From: Planctomycetota bacterium
GTDB taxonomy: Bacteria; Planctomycetota; UBA1135; JADKAF01
DNA length: 64,000 bases
NCBI GenBank assembly: GCA_016793245.1
Contig: JAEUHW010000426.1
Location: forward strand, 62,001-126,000
Direction: 5' to 3'
Position numbers and translations under genes: made by a program. The notes under the pieces are model-generated. The model was not told where the DNA came from. It saw only the letters and a program-made list of their open reading frames with translations, and ran no database searches. Shown in pieces: positions 43,962 through 53,518 of the stretch (its first letter is position 1; every line of letters begins with the position of its first letter).

Positions 43962-44543
43962 TCAGGGGGCGGTCCAGCGCAGAATGAACGTAGGAGGGAT
44001 GTTCCGCCAGCACGGCGAGCGATGCATGCGCGTGCCGAACAGCTCGGCCATGTTGTGACGCAGGGCGCGGGCGTTCGGCAGTGGGTAGGCGTGGCAGTAC
44101 TGGAAGGTCGCGAAGGTGCCCCCGGTGCGGAGGGTCGCCCGAGTGTTCTCGAGGATGCGCCGTGCGACCGCCGCCGGGATCGAGGCGAAGGGGATCCCCG
44201 AGATGATGTGATCCGGCCGAGGCAGGCCGTGCTCGGCCAACACCTTCGGCAAGTCCTCGACGCTGCCGCAATGGAACTTGAGCTGCGGATAGCGCTGGCG
44301 CAAGAGGCGCGTGAATTCCGGGTCGCGCTCGATGCCGAGGTAGTGCATGCCCGGGACGAGCCGGGCGGCGATCTCGGCGGTGAAGGCTCCGGTCCCCGGG
44401 CCGAACTCCACGAGGAGGCGCCCCGGCGCGAAGTCGACGTCCTCGACCATGCGGCGCGCGAGTGCCGCCGAGCTCGGGAAGAGCGCGCCGACCGCGCGCG
44501 GCGAGTGCAGGAAGCGAAGGAAGAAGCGCAGCGAATCTGCCAT
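43962..44543 (-). CDS. Class I SAM methyltransferase, PmtA-like
   Basis: A 193-aa methyltransferase. The SAM-binding loop is LLVEFGPGTGAFT (residues 44-55), followed by LGIERDPEFTRLLRQRYP and the catalytic-motif region HIISGIPFASIPAAVARRIL. The N-terminal HSPRAVGALFPSSAALARRMV is typical of the group of bacterial phospholipid (phosphatidylethanolamine) N-methyltransferases and KsgA-like relatives. Membrane-lipid methylation is therefore the likeliest role, not proven. ATG 44543 is used. It is divergent from add, with about 284 nt between; nothing was found in that gap except weak promoter-like sequences. Confidence 0.8.
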   Translation of the reverse strand: MADSLRFFLRFLHSPRAVGALFPSSAALARRMVEDVDFAPGRLLVEFGPGTGAFTAEIAARLVPGMHYLGIERDPEFTRLLRQRYPQLKFHCGSVEDLPKVLAEHGLPRPDHIISGIPFASIPAAVARRILENTRATLRTGGTFATFQYCHAYPLPNARALRHNMAELFGTRMHRSPCWRNIPPTFILRWTAP

Positions 44544-44827
44544 GGCGCGTCGGCGGCCTCGGTCGGCTGGAGGCGGGGTTTGCTGGCGGGCGGGATCGCT
44601 GGCGATGCGAGGCTAGCTGGAATGGCACTCTCGCGTCGCCCGCGCTCGATCGCCGTCGACTCGCTCCCGAGCGCGCACCGTTCCGAGCGACCGGGGGTGC
44701 AGGCCAGACGGCGTGCGATTCGAGCTAGCTGCCAGCGTGAACGACCCGCATCCTCATGGTAGGAGTCGGGAATCGGCGAGATCCGCCGCGGGGCGGAGGA
44801 TAGCGCTCCCGAGGAGAACCAGCAACG

Positions 44828-46057
44828 ATGGGAAACTTGAGCGAGGAGCTGATCCGGAAGCTCCCGAAGACCGACCTCCACCTCCACCTCGACGGCTCCC
44901 TCCGGCTGGAGACCCTCCTCGAGCTCGCGAGGGAACGAGGGATCGAGCTCCCGGCCGATTCGCCGGAAGGGCTCCGCGAGCGCGTCTTCAAGGCCAGCTA
45001 CCGGAACTTGGCCGAGTACCTGCAGGGCTTCGCCTACACCTGCGCGGTGCTCCAGGACGCCGAGGCGCTGGAGCGCGTGGCCTACGAGCTCGCCCAAGAC
45101 AACCAGGCCGAAGGCGTGCGCTACATCGAAGTGCGCTTCGCGCCCCAGCTCCACGTGAACGCGACGCTGTCCCTGGCGGACGTGCTCGCCGCGGTCGATC
45201 GAGGGCTCTCTCACGCGCGCTCAGAGTTCAACCGCCGCCCCGAGGTCGCGGGGGGGCAGGAGCCGCCCTTCGAGTACGGCATCATCGTCTGCGCCCTGCG
45301 CTACTTCACCGAGCACTTCGGGCCGGCCTATGGCCAGCTCGTCGCCGCGCACGCGTACTCGCCGCGCACGAAGGTCTATTCTCTGGCGTCCCTCGAGCTC
45401 GCGCGCGCCGCCGTGGCGCTCCGCGACGAGCGCGGTTTCCAGATCGTGGGCTTCGACTTGGCCGGGCAGGAGAAGGGCTATCCTGCCGCCGATCACGTCG
45501 AGGCCTACGCCTTCGTGCACAAGCACTTCCTCGGCAAGACGGTGCACGCCGGCGAGGACTTCGGCCCCGAGTCGATCTTCCAGGCGCTGACCGACCTCCA
45601 CGCCGATCGCATCGGCCACGGCACCTGGCTGCTCTCGCCCGATCGCATCTCGACGCCGGAGATCCGCGACAAGGATGCCTACGTCGAACGCCTCGCGCAG
45701 TACATCGCCGATCGGCGCATCGCGATCGAGGTCTGCCTCACCTCGAACCAGCAGACGATCCCCGAGCTCGCCGATCTCTCGCGGCATCCCTTCCGGCGCT
45801 TCCGCGATCTGCGCCTCGCGACCACGATCTGCACGGACAACCGGCTCGTCTCCGACACCACCGTGACCGCCGAAGTGATGAAGGCGATCCGCCTCTTCGA
45901 CTTGAGCTTGAACGACCTGCGCGACGTGCTGATCTACGGCTTCAAGCGTTCGTTCTATCCGCGCGACTACCGCGAGAAGCGCACGTATGTGCGGCGGGTG
46001 ATCGACTACTTCGACTCGCTCGCGCCGGGGCCGAAGGGCGTTCCGCGCGGCACCTAG
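44828..46057 (+). CDS. add: Adenosine deaminase
   Basis: A 409-aa zinc TIM-barrel enzyme converting adenosine to inosine. The metal-binding motif is KTDLHLHLDGSL (His18, His20); the third His and catalytic Glu are in VHAGEDFGPES (His240, Glu243); RIGHGTWLL and the Asp in ICTDNRLVSDT complete the site. The length is near the upper end of the family; a 10-residue insert (RRPEVAGGQEP) lies in one loop. hpt at 55868 could salvage the hypoxanthine formed further on. A strong terminator follows at 46118. Confidence 0.95.
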   Translation: MGNLSEELIRKLPKTDLHLHLDGSLRLETLLELARERGIELPADSPEGLRERVFKASYRNLAEYLQGFAYTCAVLQDAEALERVAYELAQDNQAEGVRYIEVRFAPQLHVNATLSLADVLAAVDRGLSHARSEFNRRPEVAGGQEPPFEYGIIVCALRYFTEHFGPAYGQLVAAHAYSPRTKVYSLASLELARAAVALRDERGFQIVGFDLAGQEKGYPAADHVEAYAFVHKHFLGKTVHAGEDFGPESIFQALTDLHADRIGHGTWLLSPDRISTPEIRDKDAYVERLAQYIADRRIAIEVCLTSNQQTIPELADLSRHPFRRFRDLRLATTICTDNRLVSDTTVTAEVMKAIRLFDLSLNDLRDVLIYGFKRSFYPRDYREKRTYVRRVIDYFDSLAPGPKGVPRGT

Positions 46058-46117
46058 CGGTCGATCGCGGATCGCGCAGCGTCGATCGCCGATCGCCGCC
46101 GCGGCGTGACAAGAGAA

Positions 46118-46145
46118 GAGCCCGAGGTCTCTCGACCTCGGGCTC
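46118..46145. terminator. Bidirectional intrinsic terminator
   Basis: A perfect 12-bp stem GAGCCCGAGGTC/GACCTCGGGCTC with TCTC loop. TATCGTTT follows on the plus strand; on the minus strand TTCTCTTGTC follows. It separates the convergent add (plus) and the secreted protein gene at 46197 (minus). Confidence 0.88.
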
Positions 46146-46196
46146 TATCGTTTCCAGGGCGCGCGCTGCGCTTCGCGCGCGCTGCTTACGCCGAGA

Positions 46197-49157
46197 TCAG
46201 CGGATGTTGCCGAGCTCGCGCTGGAGATGGATGTAGGTCGCCCACCAGTGCCAGTAGCCGTGGTCGAGCGAGATCGTCCGCGTCCCGTTGCTCCAGCGGT
46301 TGAACACCGTGTTCGAGCAGTCGAGGTAGCGCTGGCGCGGGTTGTAGCGGTACGCGACCGCCAGGCTGCCCGGGATCCAGGACGAGAGACCGGTCGGGTC
46401 GAAGTCGCCGAAGAAGCTGGTGTCCTCGACGCTGATGAACTTCGTGAAGTCCTGCTGCGCGTTCTTCCAGCACTGATCGACCAGGTAGTCGGCCATCGTG
46501 CGGATCCACGCCGGGACGCGAGGGTCGTCGAACTGGCGGTGGTAGCGGTGCAGCGCGTGGATCACGATCCCGATCTGCCACGGCGCGTCCCACCAGAAGC
46601 GATCGCTCTGGGTCTGCGAGGAGTTGCTCCCCGGGACGCCGAGCGCGTTCGGATGCGGGGGCTGGCGAGTGACGTGGCCGTCGTTGCCGCTCGTGCCGCG
46701 CCCGCGGCTCCCCTCCCAGTTGCGGACGTAGAACTCGATGCCCGCGCGCACCGAAGGCTCGCCCGTCGTCTCGTAGATCTGGCAGAGACCGCGCATGGTC
46801 CACCCAAAGCCACGCGAGGCGAAGGGGGAGAAGCCCGGCTCGCGCACTTCGCGGAAGGTGAGCAGGCCTTGGCCCATGCGGCGCAGCGCGCGCTGCATCA
46901 TCGGATGGTTCGTCAGCAGGTAGTACTGATAGAAGTCATCCGCGGTCATGTGCTCGTAGTCGTAGCCGTTCCACTCGTGCGTGGAGGTGTTGGTGATGCC
47001 GGCGCGGTAGCGATCGTACGCCGCCGGGATCGTGCTGCGCCCGAGGTCGTCGGGGTGAGCGTTCAAGTTGTAGTACGGCCCGCCGGTCCAGAGCAGCGCG
47101 CCGGGGTGCTGCGAGGCGACGAAGCCCTCGAACTGGAAGCGGCGCACGTCGGAGCTGTGCAGCGCCGAGGTCTCGTCCGGAAGGAAGAAGGCTTCTTCGC
47201 CCGAGACGGCCCACTTGTCGAAGCGCATCAGCTTGTTGCGCGGGCTGCCGGTCGTGCCGGTCCACTGCACGTTCCACTGGCCGCCGAAGGCGAGCCAGCC
47301 GTAGTTGTCTTCGCGCGAGAGCAGACTCTGGGAGTCGCGCTCGAAGGTCGCGGCGATCGCCGGCCATTGCGACGGAGCTTCGTACGGCGTCGGGAGCACG
47401 CCCGAATCGCCCCACGCCTGCGTGTGGAGGTAGTAGTCACCGCCGGCCCAGGGCCGCATCGGCTCCTGCTGCGCGAGGTTGAGCTGCGTCGTGCGATCGC
47501 CCCAGGAGGGAGCGAAGAAGTGCAGCGTCATCTCGTGGGTCTTCTGCATGAAGTCCGCGATCCAGTGATCCCCGGGGCGATCCTCGGGCCAGAGCGCGAC
47601 CTCGATCCGGTCGGGGGCGCGCAGCGCGAGCGCCTTCTGGCAGTTCTGCCAGAAGTGGCGCACGGAGCAGGTGAGCCCGAGGCGCGAGTTCATGAGCGTC
47701 GTCACGCCGGGAGCGCGCAAGCCGCTCGCGCGGAGCTCGCGGTTCGAGCCGTTGCGCGTGCGATAGAGCTCCCAGCCCGCGAGCCGGAGGTTCGCATCGT
47801 GGTTCCGGAAGGTCGCGGTGTCCCCGTTGCCTTCCTGGTAGAGCGCGACGTATTGGCCCGCGCTCAGCGACTCGCGGAGCAAGCTGCCCTGGTCGTCGCG
47901 CGGAATGGCGTAGTTCACCGTGCCCGGCAGCTCGAGGTCGAGCACCAAGCGGTAGTCGGCGAAGGCGATGTTGCCCAGCGCGTTCTCCACGTAGTCGTTG
48001 CGCAGGCTGTGCGTGACCTTGACCTCCGACTTCGCGGCGTAGAAGTCGTACCACGTCGTGTAGCGCAGGAAGTCGCGGTCGATGCCGATGCCGGCGGTGC
48101 GCGGGCGATGGTGCCCGTCCACGCGAATGCGGGTGCGCACCGAGCCCACTTCTTCGATCGTCACCGTCGGACGATCGAACTTGGAGCTGTACGTGTTGCC
48201 GAGCGTGTCACGGATCAGGGCCGCGCTCTCGCTCGAAGGGCGGATCACCTCTTCGTCCGCGGCGAGCTCGCCGTCGGAGTTGGCGTCGATGAAGACGCTG
48301 TGGAACAAGCTGCCCGCCAGCTTCGAGATCTGGAAGAGCGCGATCCCCGTGTCGATGCTGACCAGCGAGGCCGTTTCGGTCACCCGCATGTTCGGGTCGT
48401 CGAACGCGCGTTGATCGCGGCGCATGAGGAAGTACTCGCGCGCGCTCCGAGCATCCGCGCTGGCGCGGAAGTCGACGTGCACCCACTTCACCGGAGCGGT
48501 CGTGTCGAAGAGATCGCCCCAGCGCGCTGCGACGCGGAACTGCGCGCCGATCTGATTGCCGCGATCATCGACGAGCATCAGCTCGCGCGAAGGTTGGCGG
48601 ATGCTCTCCGTACGCGCGAGCGGGACGCCCGCCACGACGGCTTCTTCGCTGCGCGAGACGCCCAGGCGATCGCGCACACGCAGGCGGATGCCTTCGTTCA
48701 GCGTGAGGCCTCCGGGCGGCGCGCCGGGCGACTGACCGATCGTGCGCATCACGATGTCGGTCGCGGCGCCGCTCTGATTCGCGCCATCGAAGGAGACGCC
48801 GCGGAAGTACATCGTCGTGCCGGAGGTGAAGCTCGGCACGCGGAACTTCCACTCGTTCCGCTCGATGCGCGTCCACACGCGATACCACGCTTGCGGCACC
48901 GCGACATCGCTGTAGCGCACGGGTGTCGGCAGCGCGAGGAGCTGGGGATCCAGCGCGATCACGACGTAGAAGTTGGTATGTCCGCTCGGCGCTCGCTCGA
49001 GGGTGATCTCCCCGAGCGATCCAGCCTCGAGCGGGCCGACATTCAGGAGGGGCGATTGGGCGTTCGCGGTGCTCGCCGCGAGAAACGCGAAGGCGGCCGC
49101 ACAGAGGCGCTGCTTCGCGTTCGTTGCCAACCGGCCATTGGAGCCAGGCCGCTTCAT
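46197..49157 (-). CDS. Large secreted PcRGLX/YetA-like protein
   Basis: A 986-aa exported protein with a signal peptide (cleavage near ANA-QS, residue 34). After about 130 residues of beta-rich sequence comes a region GIRLRVRDRLGVSRSEEAVVAGVP then SRELMLVDDRGNQIGAQFRV, which resembles the RIFT-barrel start of exo-rhamnogalacturonan-lyase-like proteins, and the C-terminal part (about 700-986) is a helical (alpha/alpha) barrel with VRNWEGSRGRG and FWWDAPWQIGIVIHALHRY. It may process pectin-like or other acidic glycans outside the cell; this is inference. A 188-nt gap to the divergent gene at 49346 has lower GC and likely holds both promoters. Confidence 0.65.
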   Translation of the reverse strand: MKRPGSNGRLATNAKQRLCAAAFAFLAASTANAQSPLLNVGPLEAGSLGEITLERAPSGHTNFYVVIALDPQLLALPTPVRYSDVAVPQAWYRVWTRIERNEWKFRVPSFTSGTTMYFRGVSFDGANQSGAATDIVMRTIGQSPGAPPGGLTLNEGIRLRVRDRLGVSRSEEAVVAGVPLARTESIRQPSRELMLVDDRGNQIGAQFRVAARWGDLFDTTAPVKWVHVDFRASADARSAREYFLMRRDQRAFDDPNMRVTETASLVSIDTGIALFQISKLAGSLFHSVFIDANSDGELAADEEVIRPSSESAALIRDTLGNTYSSKFDRPTVTIEEVGSVRTRIRVDGHHRPRTAGIGIDRDFLRYTTWYDFYAAKSEVKVTHSLRNDYVENALGNIAFADYRLVLDLELPGTVNYAIPRDDQGSLLRESLSAGQYVALYQEGNGDTATFRNHDANLRLAGWELYRTRNGSNRELRASGLRAPGVTTLMNSRLGLTCSVRHFWQNCQKALALRAPDRIEVALWPEDRPGDHWIADFMQKTHEMTLHFFAPSWGDRTTQLNLAQQEPMRPWAGGDYYLHTQAWGDSGVLPTPYEAPSQWPAIAATFERDSQSLLSREDNYGWLAFGGQWNVQWTGTTGSPRNKLMRFDKWAVSGEEAFFLPDETSALHSSDVRRFQFEGFVASQHPGALLWTGGPYYNLNAHPDDLGRSTIPAAYDRYRAGITNTSTHEWNGYDYEHMTADDFYQYYLLTNHPMMQRALRRMGQGLLTFREVREPGFSPFASRGFGWTMRGLCQIYETTGEPSVRAGIEFYVRNWEGSRGRGTSGNDGHVTRQPPHPNALGVPGSNSSQTQSDRFWWDAPWQIGIVIHALHRYHRQFDDPRVPAWIRTMADYLVDQCWKNAQQDFTKFISVEDTSFFGDFDPTGLSSWIPGSLAVAYRYNPRQRYLDCSNTVFNRWSNGTRTISLDHGYWHWWATYIHLQRELGNIR

Positions 49158-49345
49158 GCTCGTTCTCACTTCACTCGCCTCGAATCTCGACCCCGAAGTG
49201 GGGCAACCCGTAAGGGTCTGTTCTCGCATCTCGGCTCCAGTAATGGCCTCTCTTGAGGCGGGTCTTCGGAGGGGAAAGAAACGGCGGATCGAATCTTCGG
49301 GGGCGAAGTTGGTGAGGCTCACGCCGGACGCGAGCGCTCGGAAAC

Positions 49346-51244
49346 TTGTTCCGCTCCCTCGAAGGGAAGGGCGAAGATGCGCCGATCGATGTCGTCGCGC
49401 CCTGCGCGCGCAGGAGCTCGATCGCACGCGTGGAAGGGACCGCCGAGGACGCTGGAGCAAGACGCGCGGAGTGCACGCGCGTCGCGCTCGGTCATCGCTT
49501 GGCCGTTGGCATCGCCGCAGGCACCGCCGTGCTCGTCGCTTGGCGCGATGCACATCCGGGGCTCTATGGCGATGGCCCTCTCTTCGTAGAGCTGTGGCGC
49601 CAATCGATCTGGGTCCAAGCGCATTTCCTGCTCCTGCCCTTGGCGATCGCACTCCGCGCGATGCTCGGACCGCTCCTCGTCCTGGACCGGGCGCAGAGCA
49701 TCCGCGCGGTCTCCGGCCTGGGCGCAGTCCTAGGTGCTGGAGCGACGCAGCTCGCGGCGGCGCGGCTCGCCGGTCCTCTCGCGGCGCTGGCCGCGACACT
49801 CCTGTTGCTGGCCTCGCCGGCGCTGCGCTTCTACGCCGGAGCGGTGGAAGTGCACGCGCTCGCGTTGGGCTGCGTCGCCGTCGCTTGCGCGTGGGTCTCG
49901 CGACCGCAGCCGACGCGCCGGCGCGCGCGTGCCGCACTGGCGCTGAGCGCGGCGCTCTGCGCTTCCGCGCACGTGACGTTGCTCTCCGCGGCGTTGCCGC
50001 TGCTCTGCTTGCATGCCGAGGCCGAGCGCGAAGCTCGACGCGCCCTGCGCTGGCGCGAGCTCTTCGTCTCCGCGGTGTGGGCCGGTGTCGCGTTGCTGCT
50101 CCTGCTCGCGCTCGTGCTCGCGCTGGATCGCCTCGGCGCGCCCGCGGCGTTCGCGGAGTACTCGGCGGTCGAGCAGTACCGCAAGGCGATGGTCGCGTGG
50201 AACGAGCGCATCCCGCGGCCCGATCTCGCGGCACTCGCCGTGCTCGAGGTGCTCGCGCCGCTCGGCGCTCTGCCGTGGCTCGCTCTGCCGGGCTTCGTGG
50301 TGCTGCTGCGCTCGCGCGCGTGGCTCGCCGCGAGCGGCGCGGCCTGGTTCCTGCTGCTCGGCGCCGCTGCTCTGAAGGTCGGCGCTCGCGAGCATGGCGC
50401 GTACGTTCTGCCCGCGGGCGTCGCGCTGAGCTGCGCCGCGGCCGTGGCGCTGCGGAGCTGCGCGCGCGCGCGCTCGTTCGCGTCGCTCGCGTCGCTCGCG
50501 CTCGCGCTCCTCGCGCAAGCCTTGGCCCTCCGCGCTTGGGCCGCGCAGCACGGTTTGCGCGACGTGCCTAGCGCTGCGATCGGTCCCTGGCCCATCGCGC
50601 GCGCGGAGCTCGGCCTCGGGGCCCCCGGAGCGCTCGACGCGCTCGCCGCGCTGGCACCGGCGGCGCTCTGGTGGGGGAGCGCGCTCTGCGCCGGAGTCGC
50701 CGCGGGGATGTTCGCCATCCGCGCGCGTTCCGAGCGCGAGCTCCCTCGCTCGCGCGCCGCAGCGTGCGCGGTCCTCGCGCTCGTCGCGCTGGGAGCGCAG
50801 CTCGCCGCGAGCGAAGCCGCGCGCGCGCGCTGGCCCGTGCTCTGGCGCCAAGAGCTCGTCGATGTCGCGAGCTGGGTGCGCGCGCGAGCGGGTCCCGAGG
50901 ACGAGCTCTTGGCCTTCGCACCGAACGTGGAGACCAAGTGGACGCTCGATCACTTCTTGGATCGGCCGTGGCTCGATCTCGGCGAGCTCGACGGCGCGCC
51001 CGAGGCCGCGCAGGCCGCGTGGATCGAGGCCGCCGATCAGCGGATCGCCCGCGCTCGAGAACGAGGCGCGCGCACTCTGCTGCCGGATGACGCGCTCGCC
51101 GCGCTCCTCTTCGATGCCGCACGTCGACCGCAGGCGCTGGCTCTCGTGCAGCGCTGGCTGCAGAGCGATCTGATCGCTCGCTTGCCTCCGCGCTTGCCCT
51201 TCACCGAGGCCTTCCTGCGGGAAATGTTGCCGGCACCCCCCTGA
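49346..51244 (+). CDS. Polytopic membrane protein, GT-C-like
   Basis: A 632-aa protein with about ten hydrophobic segments in residues 50-470 and a soluble C-terminal domain. The first lumenal loop region, WRDAHPGLYGDGPLFVELWRQSIW, with an Asp shortly after TM1, resembles the D/E motif of GT-C glycosyltransferases, and the later ELVDVASWVRARAGPEDELLAFAPNVETKWTLDHFLDRP is like the C-terminal domain of PMT/ArnT-like proteins. Lipid-linked sugar transfer is possible; donor and acceptor are unknown. The true start may be further downstream (first 45 residues are not hydrophobic or conserved-looking). Confidence 0.6.
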   Translation: MFRSLEGKGEDAPIDVVAPCARRSSIARVEGTAEDAGARRAECTRVALGHRLAVGIAAGTAVLVAWRDAHPGLYGDGPLFVELWRQSIWVQAHFLLLPLAIALRAMLGPLLVLDRAQSIRAVSGLGAVLGAGATQLAAARLAGPLAALAATLLLLASPALRFYAGAVEVHALALGCVAVACAWVSRPQPTRRRARAALALSAALCASAHVTLLSAALPLLCLHAEAEREARRALRWRELFVSAVWAGVALLLLLALVLALDRLGAPAAFAEYSAVEQYRKAMVAWNERIPRPDLAALAVLEVLAPLGALPWLALPGFVVLLRSRAWLAASGAAWFLLLGAAALKVGAREHGAYVLPAGVALSCAAAVALRSCARARSFASLASLALALLAQALALRAWAAQHGLRDVPSAAIGPWPIARAELGLGAPGALDALAALAPAALWWGSALCAGVAAGMFAIRARSERELPRSRAAACAVLALVALGAQLAASEAARARWPVLWRQELVDVASWVRARAGPEDELLAFAPNVETKWTLDHFLDRPWLDLGELDGAPEAAQAAWIEAADQRIARARERGARTLLPDDALAALLFDAARRPQALALVQRWLQSDLIARLPPRLPFTEAFLREMLPAPP

Positions 51245-51303
51245 GCGGTGACCGCGCGGCAGCGTGCGCGTCCTCGAGGTCTTTCGATCCTCGAGGTGCA
51301 GCG

Positions 51304-52212
51304 ATGTTCTCCTACTTCGGCGAGTGGTTGCTCGCCACGGCTTGGGTCTTCCTCGGCGATCCGACGAGCGGCGAGATCCGCGCTTGGTCGGGAACTTCTT
51401 CCGCGGCGCCACGCGTGCTGACGGGGCTGGTGGATCTGCGCGCGCTCGGCGCCGATCGAGCGCGCGGGCTCTGGGTGGCACACGGCTCGCCGGCGCGTTC
51501 GCTCGCGCGAGCCGAGATCGCTCGCACGCCGTGGGGCCCACGCGCCGTGCGTGTGCAGCGCCTCGAGCTCGCTCTGCCGATCCGCGCGCTCGCCGCCGGC
51601 GCTGGGGCGAGCTGTGTCGCGCTGCTGGAGTCCGGCGCGCTCGCGCTCGTGCGCGCGGAGGAGCGCGGCCTCGCCGTCGCAGGGGAAGAGGAGTGGCCAC
51701 CGCTGCAAGCGCTCGCGTCCGACGCGCGCGGCGCGTTGCTCCTCGCGAGCGAAGACGGCGCGCTGCACCGCGTCGATGCGGGCGATCTCCGCTTCGCCGC
51801 GGCGCGCCGCGTCGCAGCGCCGGGTGCGTCGATCGAGGCCCTCGCCTGGTGCGAAGCGCGCGCGTGCTGGCTCGCCGTGGAGAGCGGAGGAGCCGCGCTC
51901 CGCTGCCTCGATCGCGCCGGTGCAGAGCACCTGCGCCTCGCGCTCCCGTTCCCGGCGCTCGCGGCGACGGGGACCAGCTCGCGGCTCTGGGTCGCCTCCG
52001 CGAGCGAGAACTTCGTGGCCTCGGTCGATCTCGGGTCCGCGCAGCCGCTCTGGCGCGCGGAGGAAGTTCCGCCCGGCGATCTTCGCGCGCTCTTCGCCCG
52101 CGGCTCCCGCGTCGTCGCGATCGGCAGCACGCGTTGGGCGTGGCGCCGCCGCGGGGCGTGGCTCGCGGCGGCGGGCGGTCCGGGGCTCTGCGCCGTCGAG
52201 CAGCCGCGCTGA
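51304..52212 (+). CDS. Predicted beta-propeller-like protein
   Basis: A 302-aa protein made of repeated four-strand-like units with recurrent W and G-A-L-H/R-x-V-D motifs (e.g. LLLASEDGALHRVDAGDLRF, WVASASENFVASVDLGSAQP), suggesting a six- or seven-bladed propeller. No signal peptide is certain, although the first 18 residues are hydrophobic (MFSYFGEWLLATAWVFLG). No catalytic residues or close family recognised. It follows the membrane protein gene after 59 nt and may be co-transcribed. Confidence 0.55.
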   Translation: MFSYFGEWLLATAWVFLGDPTSGEIRAWSGTSSAAPRVLTGLVDLRALGADRARGLWVAHGSPARSLARAEIARTPWGPRAVRVQRLELALPIRALAAGAGASCVALLESGALALVRAEERGLAVAGEEEWPPLQALASDARGALLLASEDGALHRVDAGDLRFAAARRVAAPGASIEALAWCEARACWLAVESGGAALRCLDRAGAEHLRLALPFPALAATGTSSRLWVASASENFVASVDLGSAQPLWRAEEVPPGDLRALFARGSRVVAIGSTRWAWRRRGAWLAAAGGPGLCAVEQPR

Positions 52213-52232
52213 GAGTTCGGCGGGAAACGAGC

Positions 52233-52268
52233 GCGAGGCGCGCCGCTCTCTCGAGCGGCGCGCCTCGC
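52233..52268. terminator. Terminator hairpin between convergent genes
   Basis: A perfect 16-bp stem GCGAGGCGCGCCGCTC/GAGCGGCGCGCCTCGC with TCTC loop. On the minus strand it is followed by GCTCGTTTCCC, so it best serves the minus gene at 52351; the plus strand has no U tract. Confidence 0.8.
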
Positions 52269-52350
52269 AGCGCGGGGGGGATCCAGCGGACCGGCGAATT
52301 CGCGGGTGGCGGCGCGCGAACGGACGCGCGCTGCTCTACGCCGCGCGCGC

Positions 52351-52968
52351 TTACTCCGCGTCCTTCTGGTCGTGCTTCCAGAAGAGGTTCTTGCCGGTGC
52401 CAATCTCGCGGGGCTGGTAGCCCGCCTTGTCGAAGTACCACGGCACCGCGGCGTTGCGGCCGACTTCCTGCGCGCCGTTCACTTCATAGAAGCGACCGAA
52501 ACCGCGCGGGCCGACCGGGATGTTCGCGCGCACGAAGAAGTCGCCCAGGAACACCAGAGCGCCCGTCACGTGGCGGATCGGGCGGGTGAACCCGTGCTCG
52601 GAGCGCGTGTACTCGCCGTCGTAGTCGCTGCGGTCCTCGTAGAGCTCCTGGTTCTCGGGATGGCGATTCCACACCACGTCGTACACGTCGGCGTGCGAGT
52701 CGAAGCACGAATCGAACGGGTTCACGACGAAGGAATCCCAGATCCAGGAGCCGGGCAGCACGATCGGGCAGACGAGGACGTTCGCGACGAAGGTGCCGGT
52801 CTGCACCGCACCGTCGCCCTGCGTCTCGTAGGGCTCGCAGAAGAGCATGTCGAACGCCCACTCGGTGGTCTGTCGACGCTCGGGGTGCAGCGGAGTGAAG
52901 ACGCACGAAGCGGCGAGGACGAGAGGGGCCACGGCCAGCATCAAGCGCGTCGAGACCAATCGCATCAT
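52351..52968 (-). CDS. Predicted lipoprotein
   Basis: A 205-aa protein with a lipoprotein signal (MMRLVSTRLMLAVAPLVLAASC; lipobox LAAS-Cys22). The mature part has several Cys and aromatic residues (LFCEPYETQGDGAVQTGTFV, IVLPGSWIWDSFVVNPFDSC), so it is likely a small surface or periplasmic protein. It shares the general design of short Cys-containing lipoproteins here, such as the one at 53519, from which it diverges; whether the two are related is unclear. No function recognised. Confidence 0.65.
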   Translation of the reverse strand: MMRLVSTRLMLAVAPLVLAASCVFTPLHPERRQTTEWAFDMLFCEPYETQGDGAVQTGTFVANVLVCPIVLPGSWIWDSFVVNPFDSCFDSHADVYDVVWNRHPENQELYEDRSDYDGEYTRSEHGFTRPIRHVTGALVFLGDFFVRANIPVGPRGFGRFYEVNGAQEVGRNAAVPWYFDKAGYQPREIGTGKNLFWKHDQKDAE

Positions 52969-53324
52969 GGGTTCGCTCCAGAGTGCTGCTCGAGCTCGGC
53001 GTCGCCAATTGCTGCGCGGAGAGTGCGCGGCGCGGATCGACGTGCTCGGCGATGAGGAGATCCCTGCGGCGGGGGCAGGGCGGGCGCATCGTAGCTCTCA
53101 CGCGGAGCGATTTCTACAACGAGGACCGCCGATCCCTGGGCGATGGTCCGCCGAGGCGATCTTCGCAAAAAATCTGTAGGCAGCCCCGAGAGCGTTCCTA
53201 AGATACCGCCCACTTCAGGCACCCAAGCCGTCGTCGCGCGCCCGCCAGCGCCGGAGACGGAACGGCGAGTTCCTGGCGCGGAACGAGACGCGGCGCAGAC
53301 GCCGCGCATCGAACGCCCGGTTCG
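52969..53324. other. Divergent intergenic region between two lipoprotein genes
   Basis: No gene seen on either strand. It should hold the promoter of the minus lipoprotein gene. Sequence near 53170-53215 is somewhat lower in GC, with AAAAAATCTGTAGG at 53166-53179. Confidence 0.4.
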
Positions 53325-53400
53325 GCTGTTCCCTCCGGAGCTATGTGCTCCTTCCGGAGCGCTGTGTTCCTTCGGGAGCACGGTGTTCCCTTCAGAGCAC
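53325..53400 (+). repeat. Four tandem 19-nt mini-hairpin units
   Basis: Units start at 53325, 53344, 53363 and 53382, an exact 19-nt period. Copies 1-3 form 5-bp hairpins: GTTCC-CTCC-GGAGC, GCTCC-TTCC-GGAGC and GTTCC-TTCG-GGAGC; copy 4 has decayed. Copy 3 has a UUCG loop. This is unlike the TGAC-loop family. The array lies about 120 nt upstream of the lipoprotein start at 53519. The rest of the interval to 53518 has no recognisable feature. Confidence 0.8.
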
Positions 53401-53518
53401 GGTGGCGTTCGAGCGCGCGGAGCGGCGGTGCTCGAGGTCGCTTGCGCTGCCTTGCCTTGCAGGCCCGTCGGCCGAAGAGGCTTCGCCGCGTCATCCCGTC
53501 GCCATCACGAGGATCGAG

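Noticed and set aside
53345..53518. N-terminal extension of the lipoprotein at 53519
   Set aside because: It would translate the 19-nt repeats and bury the signal peptide; ATG 53519 gives a proper lipoprotein signal.
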